Positions 10,401 to 20,909 of a DNA stretch of 64,000 nt are shown here, one piece after another. Where the stretch lies: NCBI GenBank assembly GCA_037176885.1, contig JAWWNJ010000008.1, positions 248,001-312,000 of the forward strand, in the 5' to 3' direction. The translations under genes and the position numbers were made by a program. The notes beneath the pieces were generated by a model, which saw only the letters and a list, made by a program, of their open reading frames with translations, was not told the DNA's origin and did no database searches. Source of the stretch: Favolaschia claudopus (Eukaryota; Basidiomycota; Agaricomycetes; Agaricales; Mycenaceae). Numbering within the stretch: the stretch's first letter is position 1; each line of letters starts with the position of its first letter.

Positions 10401-10876
10401 GGGTCGTACGTCTGGATAGCCTTCTGGAGGTGAACGCTGATGGCGAGGGCCATCGGGGGCGGCTCGAGGCCTTTTTGCGCAACCCCCAAGATCGCCCGGT
10501 GCTCTCTCTAGAAAGAAATTAAAAAAACTGAAAGAATAGCTGAACGGTGGAAACTCACCAGCGGCTCTTGGATGGCACGCAGCATCTTGCCGATTCCAGC
10601 CTGGGAGTAGTTCGCGAGCTTCGACGGGACGAGCAGTTCTTGCAGAGTCTTCCATTCCTCCGGCTTGTCGCGCCATACGGCGAACCAGTCGACACTAGAA
10701 GGCTCCAGCGGCGGTGGAGGAAGCTTGGCCGGTTTCGAAGACGATGCGGCGGGCGGCTGACCAGGACCAGAAAGCGGTTTGCGACGAACCGGCGGGGGAG
10801 AAGAAGCTGCCGGGGCGCGCTGGGAAGAACGAGACTCTGGACGAGAGGCAGAGCTGCCGCTGGGTTTGGGAGGCAT
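7419..10876 (-). CDS. Antisense cassette gene E: large 13-exon Zn(II)2Cys6-cluster protein (934 aa)
   Basis: Thirteen exons join in phase without a stop: 10876-10559, 10507-10337, 10282-10181, 10124-9996, 9947-9900, 9847-9641, 9574-9514, 9459-9314, 9265-9044, 8991-8808, 8758-8313, 8252-7880 and 7816-7419. Residues 1-390 are low-complexity, rich in S, P and K, and include three SGKVSGKA-type repeats (exon 4). At about 473-504 sits a Zn2Cys6-type cluster C-x2-C-x6-C-x8-C-x2-C-x8-C ('CLRCIACGSKC', then 'CTAC'). A helical central domain follows (around 'KMLHSVLVTRREIQREDF'), then a very acidic C-terminus with a 'KRPKGKQRAVDPP' motif common in mushroom hypothetical proteins. Acidic tails of this kind can act as activation domains; that is inference. 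A TATAAA on the minus strand lies near 11053-11048. The gene is intact, unlike the pol gene of the same element. Confidence 0.7.
9996..10124 (-). repeat. Three SGKVSGKA-type protein repeats in gene E
   Basis: Exon 4 of gene E encodes three spaced copies of an 'SGKVSGKA' unit separated by alanine/threonine-rich linkers. At DNA level the units keep a common core of about 18-20 bases (GGMAAAGTYAGCGGMAAGGC type), so the exon looks like a recent internal expansion. Confidence 0.75.
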
Positions 10877-11553
10877 GCCGCGGGTGTAGCGTCAAAGAAT
10901 GAGCAAATAAGAAAGAGCTCCCCGGTGCAAAGCGCCAGAAATCCGGTTGGCGGGCGAAAGACAGAAAGATTAAATGAGGGGAAGAGAGGGCAAGGGGGTA
11001 CCCAATCGGGGAATCGGTGGGGAATCCACCCAGAAACCTCTCGACTCTTTATACCCTGAGGAGTCGGAGTTTGAATGTTTGATGGGATTCTCGAGAAAAT
11101 TTCCGAGAAAAACATTTGAATGAAGAAGCGGGGGGTCCCCGCGGCTTCTTTGATCCCAAACATTCCAAACTGCGGATGAATAGGACGGCTTTAGAGAGCG
11201 CAGGGTTAGAGTTTGATTCGAGCGCTTCTCTAATTTGATGTACTTCCGAAAAAGGCAGGAATGACGCCTCATAATGAAAGTGACGGCATCGCCGGCCGCG
11301 GCGAGGAGTTGAGTCCAGAAACTGTCAACGGAGGTAGAGTGGGATCTAAAATTAGGTCGCCACGAGTCCTTCGTTAAGGTTTTTCTCATGAAATACCAAA
11401 GGGGACGAGCGGGAACCGGGCCTCACTGGCGGCCCGCTCGTTGTCTAAAATTATTCCAAGACAGAAGTTTGTCTTGAAGTCCCCTTCCCCGGGAAGATGG
11501 ATAAGACCTCTAGCGGGCGATCACAAGTCGTCAACTCGGGAGAGTTGAAATCT
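10877..11553. promoter_or_regulatory. Upstream region of gene E
   Basis: No coding region is supported. A TATAAA on the minus strand lies near 11053-11048, about 170 bases before the gene E start. A GC-rich hairpin (GAAGC...GCTTC arms, about 11126-11150) and AGCGGG words at 11127, 11408, 11433 and 11512 are present. Long minus-strand open frames here have no recognisable content. Confidence 0.5.
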
Positions 11554-11566
11554 AGAAAGGGGGAGA
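11554..11566 (+). other. Putative retroelement polypurine tract
   Basis: The sequence AGAAAGGGGGAGA is followed directly by TGATAG. In gypsy elements a purine tract of this form primes plus-strand synthesis and abuts a 3' LTR that begins with TG. It is a family-knowledge inference; similar tracts near 3985 and 7393 show that the form alone is not decisive. Confidence 0.45.
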
Positions 11567-13378
11567 TGATAGGGCCGCTCAGCGGCTAGGCATGAAATGC
11601 CCGGAATTTATCGATTTTCGAGACCTATCAGCGGGAGAAGTGAGGCTAGGATACTAGAAGATATGTCCGTCCTCGCGGGCAGTATCTTATTGCTGTGGAT
11701 AGCCGACAAGCTGGTGGGACACCAACGGGTAGCAGCGGCTTAGCGACGTTTCCCTAAACATGGGTGCGAGACTCTGCCGCTGACTATTTCTAAACTGCCG
11801 GGCCAAGAGACTTAGTGGGAAACTACTATCTCAAGGTGCTGAAGGCGACTAAGAGGAACTACCAACCTCCCTGAGGTTAGGCGCTCACCCGCCGACCAAC
11901 ATGAAGAAGATCTAGCGGGGGACCATACTGAGTTCAACTTCGAACTCAGGACGGCCACCACTCTACCGACGAACAGGATCACCGGCAGGCTCTACCCGAG
12001 CACGCCGGCTGATTACGGACAGCCGGGACTTAACCGACTGCCAGCGGGAGCACCGCGGAGCCAGCGGCTATCCAGCCAACGGCTCTGTCAGAATGATGAG
12101 AAGGACATGGCGAGTTGCCGGGGGCATTTCCCGCTGATTGCGGACAACTCGAACGGCGAGTGGCGAGCCGCTAACGCGACTCGGCTCTCCCTATTTTCCC
12201 TGGAACTTAGACTGTTCTGAAGATAGAAGACGAGACGAACTTGACCGCTGTCGAGCCGTTGACTAACTACTCAGCGGGAAGCCTTTTCGACTTCAACTCG
12301 ACCAGCGGCAAGACCATATTATGAAGGAAGAATTTCGTGTCCCCTCCCGGGGACATGGCAACCAGCACGCCATTGCACTGCAATAAGGCGCAATACCCAC
12401 CCGCCCGCATGGACTTTCTCCGGGAGGCAGTCCTTTCACTCACGACTTGCAATCCTGAATATACCATTGGTTCCCAGCGGGCGCGGCATCAAACTTGGAC
12501 ACTCTCTCATCATGATTTTATTTGGTTGCTTCTGCTCCCGCTGCATGTATTTAATCTCCCGGTGTACTTTTTGTTACTCAGTCAATTACCTACCCGTAGA
12601 CAAGGGCAGTTTGTAGCGGACTCTAGAATTTGAATTGAACTTTGAAAGAGACTAGACTTGATATCTGAGAGAGATTCGAGTGATACGGAAAGACTTGTGG
12701 CATACCGAGCCGCCAGAACTTTGAGAGCCCCGCCAGCCTTTGAGCCCGAGCCCTCCTGAAATACGAAGCCCCGTTTCTTGCTGTTCCGCGGTATAACCAA
12801 GACCCCCGTTCGAGCTTGATTCCGCGCCGTCGACGCCCCGTGTGCCAGTCGTTCCGCGGTATAACCAAGACCCCCGTTCGAGCTCGCCGCCGCGTAGTGG
12901 TGTAACTGCCCGGGTCACTGTTAGTGTCCGCGCCATCGACATAAGAGCCCCGCTTCTCGCCAGAGCCGCGCCGGTCGTATAAGAACCCCGTCCCGCTGAG
13001 CCGCGCCTTCTGCCCGCCGGTTGTCATCCAGAAAGCTTCTTGCCGGTTGACGATCCACTACCGGGCGACGCTTTTCTATTGGCACGGAGACCCTCCCCGC
13101 TAGACTCAGAATTTCTCATTTCGAAGTCTCAGAAAGAGTGACTCTTCGCTTCTCCCGCTGCGAATCGTTGTGCCCGCTACGTTCTCGCTAGACAATCTAG
13201 TAGTTCGTCCCGCTCAAACGTAGCGACCTTGATTGATTGAAGCTTGCACAAGTATTCTGAGGGACGATACGTGCTCCCGCCACCCCGAACACACACACAC
13301 ACACACGTCGTATTGGATTAGATTTTGTGATTTTATATTTCGGTATATTTCACGCCTACACCTACACGCACCGTTTCA
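11567..13378 (+). repeat. Putative 3' long terminal repeat of the gypsy element
   Basis: The proposed LTR begins with TG immediately after the purine tract and ends with CA at 13,377-13,378, where the KDZ transposase frame resumes. It holds no convincing gene, carries many AGCGGG words up to 13,209-13,214, a degenerate tandem repeat region (12.7-13.0 kb) and an AC microsatellite (about 13,291-13,307). Its 5' partner LTR is outside the window, so length and ends are unproven. Confidence 0.35.
12783..12884. repeat. 34-bp direct repeat, 68-bp period, inside the putative LTR
   Basis: A 34-base unit starting GTTCCGCGGTATAACC and ending GTTCGAGCT occurs at 12783-12816 and again at 12851-12884. Shorter decayed relatives ('AAGCCCCG', 'AAGAGCCCCG', 'AAGAACCCCG') lie on both sides to about 13,000. 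No protein function is implied. Confidence 0.8.
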
Positions 13379-16300
13379 GCGAGTCCCCTGTTGCGCGGTG
13401 GAGATGGGTATCCTTCCTCCATGTATCTGACGCAGTGAGAAGGCGGTAAGGCGTGTCAGAGCCGTGGTCTTGATATCCAAGGTGGACGAGCGCTGTCCGC
13501 GCTCTGTTGTACATAGTGATCTCGAAAGTTTTGAGAAGTTCTGCTTTTTGCAAATTGCGCTTCGTGCGGGTTATTCCGGCTTGACCTCGGTAGTCTTGAT
13601 CTCGAGCTTTTTTCACAGCGGACAAGCCAAGCGAGGCTTGCTGTACTTGTAAGATCCCACTATTAGCCTGCCCGCATCGCAACTGAATCTCGGCTGCACG
13701 TAGCTGTTGATCCTCAGCAGTGCCACCCTCGTTGCTTGCTTCACGCTGCCCGTGTTTAATTCTGTATGATGGGAGCTGAATCGCCGTTAGCTCAGGCTCA
13801 TCAGGATCTAGAGCACTGAGCTTGAGACGTGGATACACCAGACGCTGCTGCTCTCTGAATTTCTTGAGATTAGCGTTGGTAGATTCCCGTAATTTGACGA
13901 TCGCATCCCAGGTATCTTGCAGAGGATGGGAACGGTAATTCCCCACCATCGCAACCGTAAGAAGTCTGCCAGATGTAAGTAAAAACCTAGCGTGTGCGGA
14001 ATTATGTATTGAATCTACTTACTGTTCTCGCTCAATCATTATTCCTTTGTGAATCCACTGTGCCACCGGTGTTCGTGGCTGTCTTTCATCAACTTGTGAC
14101 AGTGTCTGTTCTTCTTCGGCCACCAATGTCGACAATATGCTCTCAATCGTTACAACTAAAAAGACTCAGCCGAATCACAGCACAGAAAATTGAGGACATA
14201 CCTGTCTTTGACTCGTGCTGATATACACTGTGCCACTGCCCGTCCGGTGTCTTGGTGGCAATGCGTGAAAGCCTAGACCATTCAACAACATCATCCAGAT
14301 GCTGTCGACTTAAATCTTCTAACACAGCCATGTGTAGTTCAAACAGACGTAAAGCATCACGACGCTCGTCTGCCAGAAGCCGAGCTTCAAGAAAGTCAAT
14401 ATTGTTTTCGCCTCACAGACAGAATCATACCTGCGTGAAGCATCTTCCAGGTATTCCAAGCATCGATGACAAAATTCATGATGTCGTGCCGAGCAGCCCC
14501 AGTGCTTTGACGTGTTGACGAACCGAGCGGGTTCAAGAACGCCCAAATCACCTCTGCCGTCTCGCCGTAGAAGTGGGCCCTGCATGCGAAATAGACAGCT
14601 TGCCATATCGTTCGACACTCTTCGCCGTGCCCATTGATATGATCCGCTGGAATCTGACCTTCAATTTTAGCCAGTAAATCGTGGAGCCACGTCTCTTCCG
14701 GAAACATCTCAATTGCTCGTCGACGCAATTTTACAACGAACGAGCACCAGCTGTCGTAACTGAAAACCTCCGGAGTTGTAGACTCTTTATCATGAGGCGG
14801 AGAATTAGTTTTCAAGCTCTCGCGCAACGCAAGCGTGCCCAATGCAAACCTGTGATCAGAGAAACTTGGTCAGTATATTGCTGTCAAACATTCAATGTGA
14901 AAGAGAGCGCTTACGCTTCGCCCACAAGCATGTCGACTAGTGATCCAACAACGGCGTGATCGCATGCACAAGCTACTACCCCACTTATTGCCGTGTTTCC
15001 CCACTTCACGGAACCCTGGTGTCGGATAGAGCCTATGTGCGCTCCGCACGGTACCTCCTGAGTTACATTAGCCATATGGTTTGCCACAGCGTCAAATTTA
15101 CTTACCTTGTCCTCCTCCACGACTATAAACTTATCTTTCATTTCTTCAAACTCTTGCTGGAGAGGAAAGTACATTCTCCCGTCAGTCAAGCTTATGTCGG
15201 TCCCGTTGTCACGTTTGGTGAACTGATTAGCTTTGAAATTGCCGTCCAATGTTTTGAAGGCCGAAATAGTATGGCTGAGATGAACAGATGAGAAAAGTAT
15301 GTAAAGAAGACCTGTGTCACCCACCGTAGATAGTTCGGGACGTTTACAATGCGTGGCATATTTACACCGCGTTCCGGACAAGCAACACACTGAAGCCCTA
15401 AATAACCGATCGGCCGGTTAGGATATGGACGCTCAGTCTCCCCGTCAAGTGGAGTATCGACATCATGGGCATAACCCCGACGCATGATGATATCGAGGGT
15501 TTGGTGGAAACGTGTGATTGCCAGAAAATTGGTATAGATGTCCTGAAAACATTGAGCCGTCTCGTTTACTCACAATTGGCGAGGAATGTGCTTACCGGAA
15601 CTGCATCAGAAAACCAGGGATCAGCTAGACGCTGCAGAACTAGGATAAAGCTGTAGGCTGAAATCTTGGACTGATTGCGAAGTTCGCGATAATGTTCCAG
15701 TAGATTCAGGGTATAACCCGTCTTGGGTTGCTTTACTGTGGCGGGGAAGATGCCTGCGCATAACAATTGTTCGAACTCTGGTTTGGGGCCCTGCCCCTCG
15801 CCAGTCTTGCAACGACAAAACGATATCGCGGTGGCATGAATGCCGTTAGTGTCGACGAGGGTAAAGGATTTGGCAGCGTCTGCTGCGGGACAACGTCGAC
15901 CGTTATGTCCGAGTGCAACGGACGCGCTTCCGAGCACGCGGCAGAAGTCATGACGTTCGAAATACCGCTCGTTGGTGTTCCAGACGAGAGCCCAATGTGT
16001 TGGATTGGCTCTATGCGCATCGACCCAACACTGCGGACAAAGCACCACACCGTGTAAACAGTCAGCACATTTGACTTTGCGGGCAAGTCCCCGTCCGCAG
16101 GCACATGGAGTGAGAACGTCGGGATTGTGATGTGAAGCAAGGAGACAGTCAAGGAATACAGATTCTTGACTCTTGAGCTCTGCCATATGGGCCACGGTCT
16201 GCGAGAAGGCAATTAGTTTTATTTCTCTCAGATGCGCAATAGAAAACGGATTCACCTGTCGCATCTTTTCTCCGGTCTTCTCGTCCCCGGGCGTAGTGTT

Positions 16301-16602
16301 GTATGCAGGGAGCGGACCAGAATCCTCTTCGGCAGCGAAAAAGTCATCTTCCTCGGTCACCGGTGGGGGCGGGATTGGGGCTGAGGTGCTGGGTTTCTGT
16401 GTCGATTCCAACGGGTCGTCGAGTATGTGGCTTTCTTTTCGCGGAGAAGGGCCTGGGTATAACTTAGCATACAAATTTCGGAAGCAGATTGACTCATACC
16501 TGAGTGATAAGTTATTTCATAGCTGTCTTGAAGAGTGGCATTGAGGTGTTTTGAAGTCTTCTTCGCTTTGTTCTTCCCAACGCGCTTCAGCATGACGAGC
16601 AA
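13362..16602 (-). CDS. KDZ-type transposase with CxC2-like cysteine cluster, C-terminally truncated
   Basis: This is a DNA transposase of the Kyakuja-Dileera-Zisupton class. Exon 1 starts at 16602 or 16593, followed by an exon encoding the KDZ-associated cysteine cluster ('CACGRG', 'CADC', 'CPQCWVDAH', then 'LGHNGRRCP'). The catalytic part follows: 'LDGNFKANQF' (first acid), 'YDSWC' (second acid), 'GHGEEC' and 'GETAEVIWAFLN' (glutamate), then 'TRQSTGAARHDIMNFVIDAWN'. All three expected acids are present. Introns are short GT-AG; one lies after 'EKMRQ'. The frame reaches '...THLHRATGDS' and then runs into unrelated codons and a TAG at 13362, whereas full-length relatives as I remember them continue well beyond that point. 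The break coincides with the proposed gypsy boundary. Exon borders are approximate. Confidence 0.8.
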
Positions 16603-16810
16603 TGGTGAGTGTGGTCAGTGGCAAAGCAGAGTTGCCTTAATTGGTTGTACCTGTGTTTGTTGTCAGTATCCTGGACGCGAAGACAGATGGACCACATACC
16701 AGTAATCCTGTCGCCAGACGTGTACGTGAACAAAACTGCTTCAAGTCACGCTGATTATTTTGTGTTACTCTGTGGTATTCTACATATATACAAATGTCGG
16801 AATGTCACTA

Positions 16811-19508
16811 TTACTTGAAAACACTCGACGGGAAATCATCGTCGACAAATACATTGCGAGACAGGCAAAGGTGGCATGCATGAAAAAACCCCGCCTCCCG
16901 CCCACCTTCAAAGACTACAGCGACGATCTCCGGCCCTAGGCCGTGATCGACTTCAGGCATGGTCTCTGCGTACATTCCCCTCCGCGACGCATCCCCCCAC
17001 ACATCTGGTCCCAGAACCACCACACGCTCCCGGATTTCCCACAGCCGCTCGCCTACATCGTTCTCCCGCCGTGGGATGATACACTGTTTGGGGACGCTGG
17101 GACGAATCGAGCTTGGACCTACTCCATAGACAACAACCTTGTCGTCAAGAGCATCGATAGGAACTTCGAGGAGAAGGTGACCGAATTGTCCCTTGCACCG
17201 TTTGAGTTTCTTTGACGCGTTCTTGAGGTTGTCGGTACCAACAATCTGGACGTCAAGGCGTTTCATGTTGAGCTCGGCGATGCTGAGCCAAGAGCCATCT
17301 CTCTCTTCAAATCAAAGGTAAGATACGACAAGTCTTTGTGGCGAAAATACTTACCGTTAAAAGTCGGGAGACATGGCTCCTCCGCCGACTCAATGTTGGA
17401 CGACGTATGAGGAGTGGACGGACGCGGAGGGGGGACTTCAGCAGGGAATCCGTAAAGTTGACTTGGAGCTTGACGAGCATTGAGAATGGCTCGTGGCAAT
17501 GCGAGGGCCTGTATTAAGGGTAGCATGGTTCTGACAATTCATTAGTCCATGTTTTCCGTAGGATGAAAAGAGTCTTACTGTTCATGCACGACGTCCTCAA
17601 TTCGAATGTCCTGCACCAGCTCGTTTGTTCCATCCTTACGTATTGTCAGCAAAATGCCCTCCATATTCAGCTTCTCAAGTCCGTATTCCGGGTTGCCTAA
17701 ACCCTCCGCATCACGCGCCTCCGCGTCACGCAGTCGAGCAGTCCGCTGTCCATCGTTATGATCGGCGACGATCATGCCACGTATCCCTTTGTAGAAGTGT
17801 TTCCCAGTGATTTGCACTTGCAGATGGCGAAGACGATTTTTACCACCTTGCATGTCCCCCGTCTCCACCCAAGGAGTTTCTCTTTGCGGAGCCGTCGAGG
17901 AGAGCGAGTCGTCTTCATACTTGTCGAAATCAACGTCTGCCGCGCGCACTCGAAACTGTAGTAAAGGCTAATGTTAACCGATATTCTTCAAATCTACATC
18001 CGACTTGCCTTGTTCTCCTCCGACCACTGATTAGGCTCCGATAAAACTGGGAAGTGCGGCTGTAGAACATGTTAGAATACGCAAGAGCAAGAAAGCATGA
18101 AACCTACGTCAAATACGTCCAGAAATCCCCCGCGCACGACATTAACAATGAAACCTGCGCGAAGGAAGAATTCCCCCCAACGAACACGGACACAGTCTCC
18201 CGGCTCCCACATCCTGACCGCCTCGTCAATGCCCACTTTGAATCTCGACCCATTTTCTCGCGCCACATAAACAAGCAAATTTTGATAATCTACCTCAGCG
18301 ACGCGGCCTGTTGCGCCACTGGAAACGCTTTGAACGCGATCGTTGTTTTCGAAAGCATACGAGAAGTCGAGGGCGTGCCGACGGAGGTGGCTCAACTTCA
18401 CCATGAGCGTCTCACTGTCGGGAGTAGCGTCGAGACAATACCCGCCGTCCCGCATGGGAGCAAGGTAAGCGTACCGCTCACCGCTGGCCGCGTCCTTGCG
18501 CACCCGGGCAATGAATCCGTCCCGTCCCTTGTGAGTGCCTGCCACCGCCACGACTCTATCCCCTTCGGCGAGAGCGGGAGAGTCAGCGTGGTGCGTGAGC
18601 GAAAGTAGCGCGGGGTGAGGGTCACGCAAAAATGGTGTCAGCTCCTCGAACGAAACACATTCCAGTAGACTCTGGTGCGGGAGGCGCTGTCGCGGTGCCA
18701 ACTCGTACCACGCGGGAGGAACGATGGGAGAGACTTTTGAGGGGTCGAGGATTCGAAGCGACTGAAGGTGAGACGGGTTGGTGGCTTTGTGGTGAATGGC
18801 AGGAAACACGTCGGAAGTAGCTTTGAAAGAATTGCGCGCACGGTCGGCCTTTGCGGGAGTTGGGCAAGTTTTCTGATTAGAAACGAGAAAAGTGTCGGGG
18901 TCGATGGTAAAACCGAGAAGGCGATGATGCCCGCCCGTCCGAATGCGAACCCAGTCACCGAGACGTGCCTTTACAGCCAATGCGGCGGAAGCACCTGTGA
19001 TGAATTCGGCGAGCGGAGGTGGCGTGCATTGCCGCAATACCCATGGCGGGGTAGCACCACGCTCCGTATTCTGGTGACGGGTTTCCCCGACTTCCTGAGC
19101 GATGCCAGCTGCATAGGCAGCCGCTCTTCGTCGAAACGAGGAAGCGGGGCTCAAATCACTCGTAGAATCTTCGTTGTGACCTGTGTAGACGGAGGAGGCA
19201 TTGTATTGAAGGGAATCATCAACGAATTCTGTAGCGTTGTGAAATTGGATAAATAGAAAGATGATAGAGAACAGAAAAACACGCGCACCTCTGTCAGAAA
19301 GACGCTCTTCATCGTCACTACTCTCATCCCTGTTCCTGACCTTCCCTCCCTCGCCATCGCTCTCATCGGCTGAAACGTCTAAAAATCTGTTTCTGAATTT
19401 CTTACGCTGTTTGTGTTTCTCATCCTTGTGATTCTGATTGATTTCACTTGTTTCGTCTTTATCCCTGTCAAGACTGCCGTTCGAAGGTAAGGATTCATTT
19501 GCATTCCA
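16811..19508 (-). CDS. Spt5-like KOW-domain protein, 5' end unresolved
   Basis: Several exons read on the minus strand. The first one I can place begins at 19508 and encodes a charged segment ('FRNRFLDVSADESDGEGG'). The central exon (about 19200-18112) contains KOW-like modules: 'ALAEGDRVVAVAGTHKGRDG', 'DRVQSVSSGATGRVAEVDYQ' and 'EPGDCVRVRWGEFFLRAGFI'. Later exons include 'FRVRAADVDFDKYEDDS' and 'LQVQITGKHFYKGIRGMIVADHNDG', another KOW-type strand pattern, ending at a TAA at 16811. KOW motifs bind RNA or RNA polymerase in Spt5/NusG. Such Spt5-like proteins are expanded in mushrooms, often among transposons. It ends about 200 bases from the KDZ gene, in the same direction. The start codon is uncertain. 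It is more likely a lineage-specific paralogue than the essential Spt5, because the NGN domain is not recognisable. Confidence 0.6.
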
Positions 19509-20082
19509 CTGCTTATTGTTATTAGAAAAGCATCGGGGGAATACGAGCCAGCGAAACGGACCATCGAGATCAAGCCATCAGCTCCCCTTTCGACGTTTTC
19601 GGACCCAAATCTTGAAGGAGGGCACCATGGAGTCGGTTCACGCGAGGCGGGTAAGAATAGTGGTGTTGGTTGGCGGGGTGAGCGAGCTCCGAGTTGTGTG
19701 GCGGGATGATCTGTAACCAGATTTAATCGTGATTTCGGCTGGGATACATAGATAATGAGTGCACCTTCCATTTTTCCAGTACTCAGAAGAACAAGATTGT
19801 CGAGTTATGTAGCATAGACACTAGAGATATCCGCTCACTGTTAGTCGCGTGTGGGAGACGGCCACGTCGAGAGCCAATCCGAGTCTGAGTCTTTCAAGTC
19901 CGTCATTTTCCGCGGGCAGCGCCAAGGTCGGTATTCATCGTCTCACACGGCCGGCTCAACAGCAAATGACTTGTATTCCGCTACTTGACGCTACGCTAAC
20001 GCGGACTTACCTGGAGGACATGGTGGTGAAGAACAGAAAAGTGAAAGGTGCCGTCATAGACAACGCGTCGCTGAAGTCGGAG

Positions 20083-20152
20083 GGCGGGACAGCTCAAGTC
20101 GCGGAGATATCAAACTCGTTTTTGATATCTCCGCGACTTGAGCTGTCCCGCC
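20083..20152. repeat. Perfect 32-bp-arm inverted repeat with a 6-base loop
   Basis: Bases 20083-20114 are the exact reverse complement of 20121-20152, with CTCGTT between. The arms start GGCGGGACAGCTC. Such a tight perfect fold-back could be a cruciform, a source of hairpin RNA, or a scar from transposon or replication repair. Confidence 0.95.
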
Positions 20153-20900
20153 GCCCGGAAATCGGCCGCGGCTTGCTGCACAGCTATTTTCTCTCTTGCT
20201 CTTTTCCACCATGCTCCCGACTCTCCGCCACGCCGCCGTGTCCTCCTCCGCTGCCTATCCTTTCCCAAGACTACATATGAACACGGACGATAATGGGGTG
20301 AACGCCGCAGAAGTCAAGCGTGCGTCTTCATCTCATTCCTTTTGTCTCTCATTTATACGCAAAAGCAGTACACCGCCGACCCACCTACTTGCGAATTCCA
20401 CCTCCCGATTCGTTGCTGTCAGTGCACGCAGCCGTCGCCTCGTCCGCTTGGATGGAATCAAGGTGCGTTGCCCCCACCTCTCCTTCTTTTCTGTACTGAA
20501 TATTTGTTCCTCGTCTTCGGTAAAGTGGCTCACCTGCGAATTGACCCACCATTCTCGAGCCCAAACGCCGCCCGCTACTGCACGCCCTTGCCACCACATT
20601 CCCTCTGACTCCCACATCAAGCGCCGCTCTCTCGCCTTCCTGAAGCCACCGACGTGCACGCATAACTCCCCTGCTTCAGCATCGACACACTGTGTAGACC
20701 TACCGCCGTCGTTGTACTGCCAGTCAAGCGGAACTCTGCGTGATCTGTGGCAGCACTGAGGCTACAAAGTCAGTGCTTTGTATCGGTTGGCACATATTCG
20801 CTGATTCTCTTCTTTCTTTCTTTTGACCAGACAACATGCGCAAAGTCGTCGTCCTGCTCGCTGCTACCATAACTGCAAACCCAGCCGCACGCTATGTGTA

Positions 20901-20909
20901 CCCAATTAA
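20901..20909. repeat. Left 9-bp target-site duplication of the MULE
   Basis: CCCAATTAA flanks the left terminal inverted repeat and is repeated exactly at 24589-24597. Nine-base duplications are characteristic of Mutator insertions. Confidence 0.9.

Larger units (their letters stand above)
1..13378 (+). mobile_element. 3' portion of a giant Ty3/gypsy LTR retroelement carrying an antisense gene cassette
   Basis: The block opens inside a Ty3/gypsy pol gene, read on the + strand, whose 5' part lies outside the window. It then holds five spliced genes on the - strand (2467-10876), a gypsy-like polypurine tract (11554-11566) and a putative LTR. The common property tying it together is the 6-mer AGCGGG/CCCGCT, which I counted about 65 times up to 13,214 and which almost disappears afterwards. 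The right boundary at 13,378 is inferred: it is a CA dinucleotide exactly where the neighbouring KDZ transposase reading frame is cut. The left boundary is not visible. An alternative is that the antisense genes are host or other-TE genes that merely lie next to a broken gypsy copy; the shared word enrichment argues against this. Confidence 0.6.
19509..20909. other. Region without a confident gene; contains a long hairpin
   Basis: Open frames occur on both strands, but none shows a recognisable domain. A + strand frame starting 'MLPTLRHAAVSSS' near 20,211, with a plausible intron after 20,319, could be a small gene; support is weak. The 20083-20152 hairpin is described separately. The first exon of the KOW gene may also lie here. 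Confidence 0.4.

Noticed and set aside
10555..11163. 202-codon minus-strand frame overlapping gene E start
   Set aside because: It is a different frame from the well-supported exon 1 and contains the TATA box; it is probably leader sequence.
13291..13307. AC dinucleotide run as a functional element
   Set aside because: A plain microsatellite.
19849..20280. 143-codon + strand frame as a gene
   Set aside because: It runs straight through the perfect 32-bp-arm hairpin and shows no domain.
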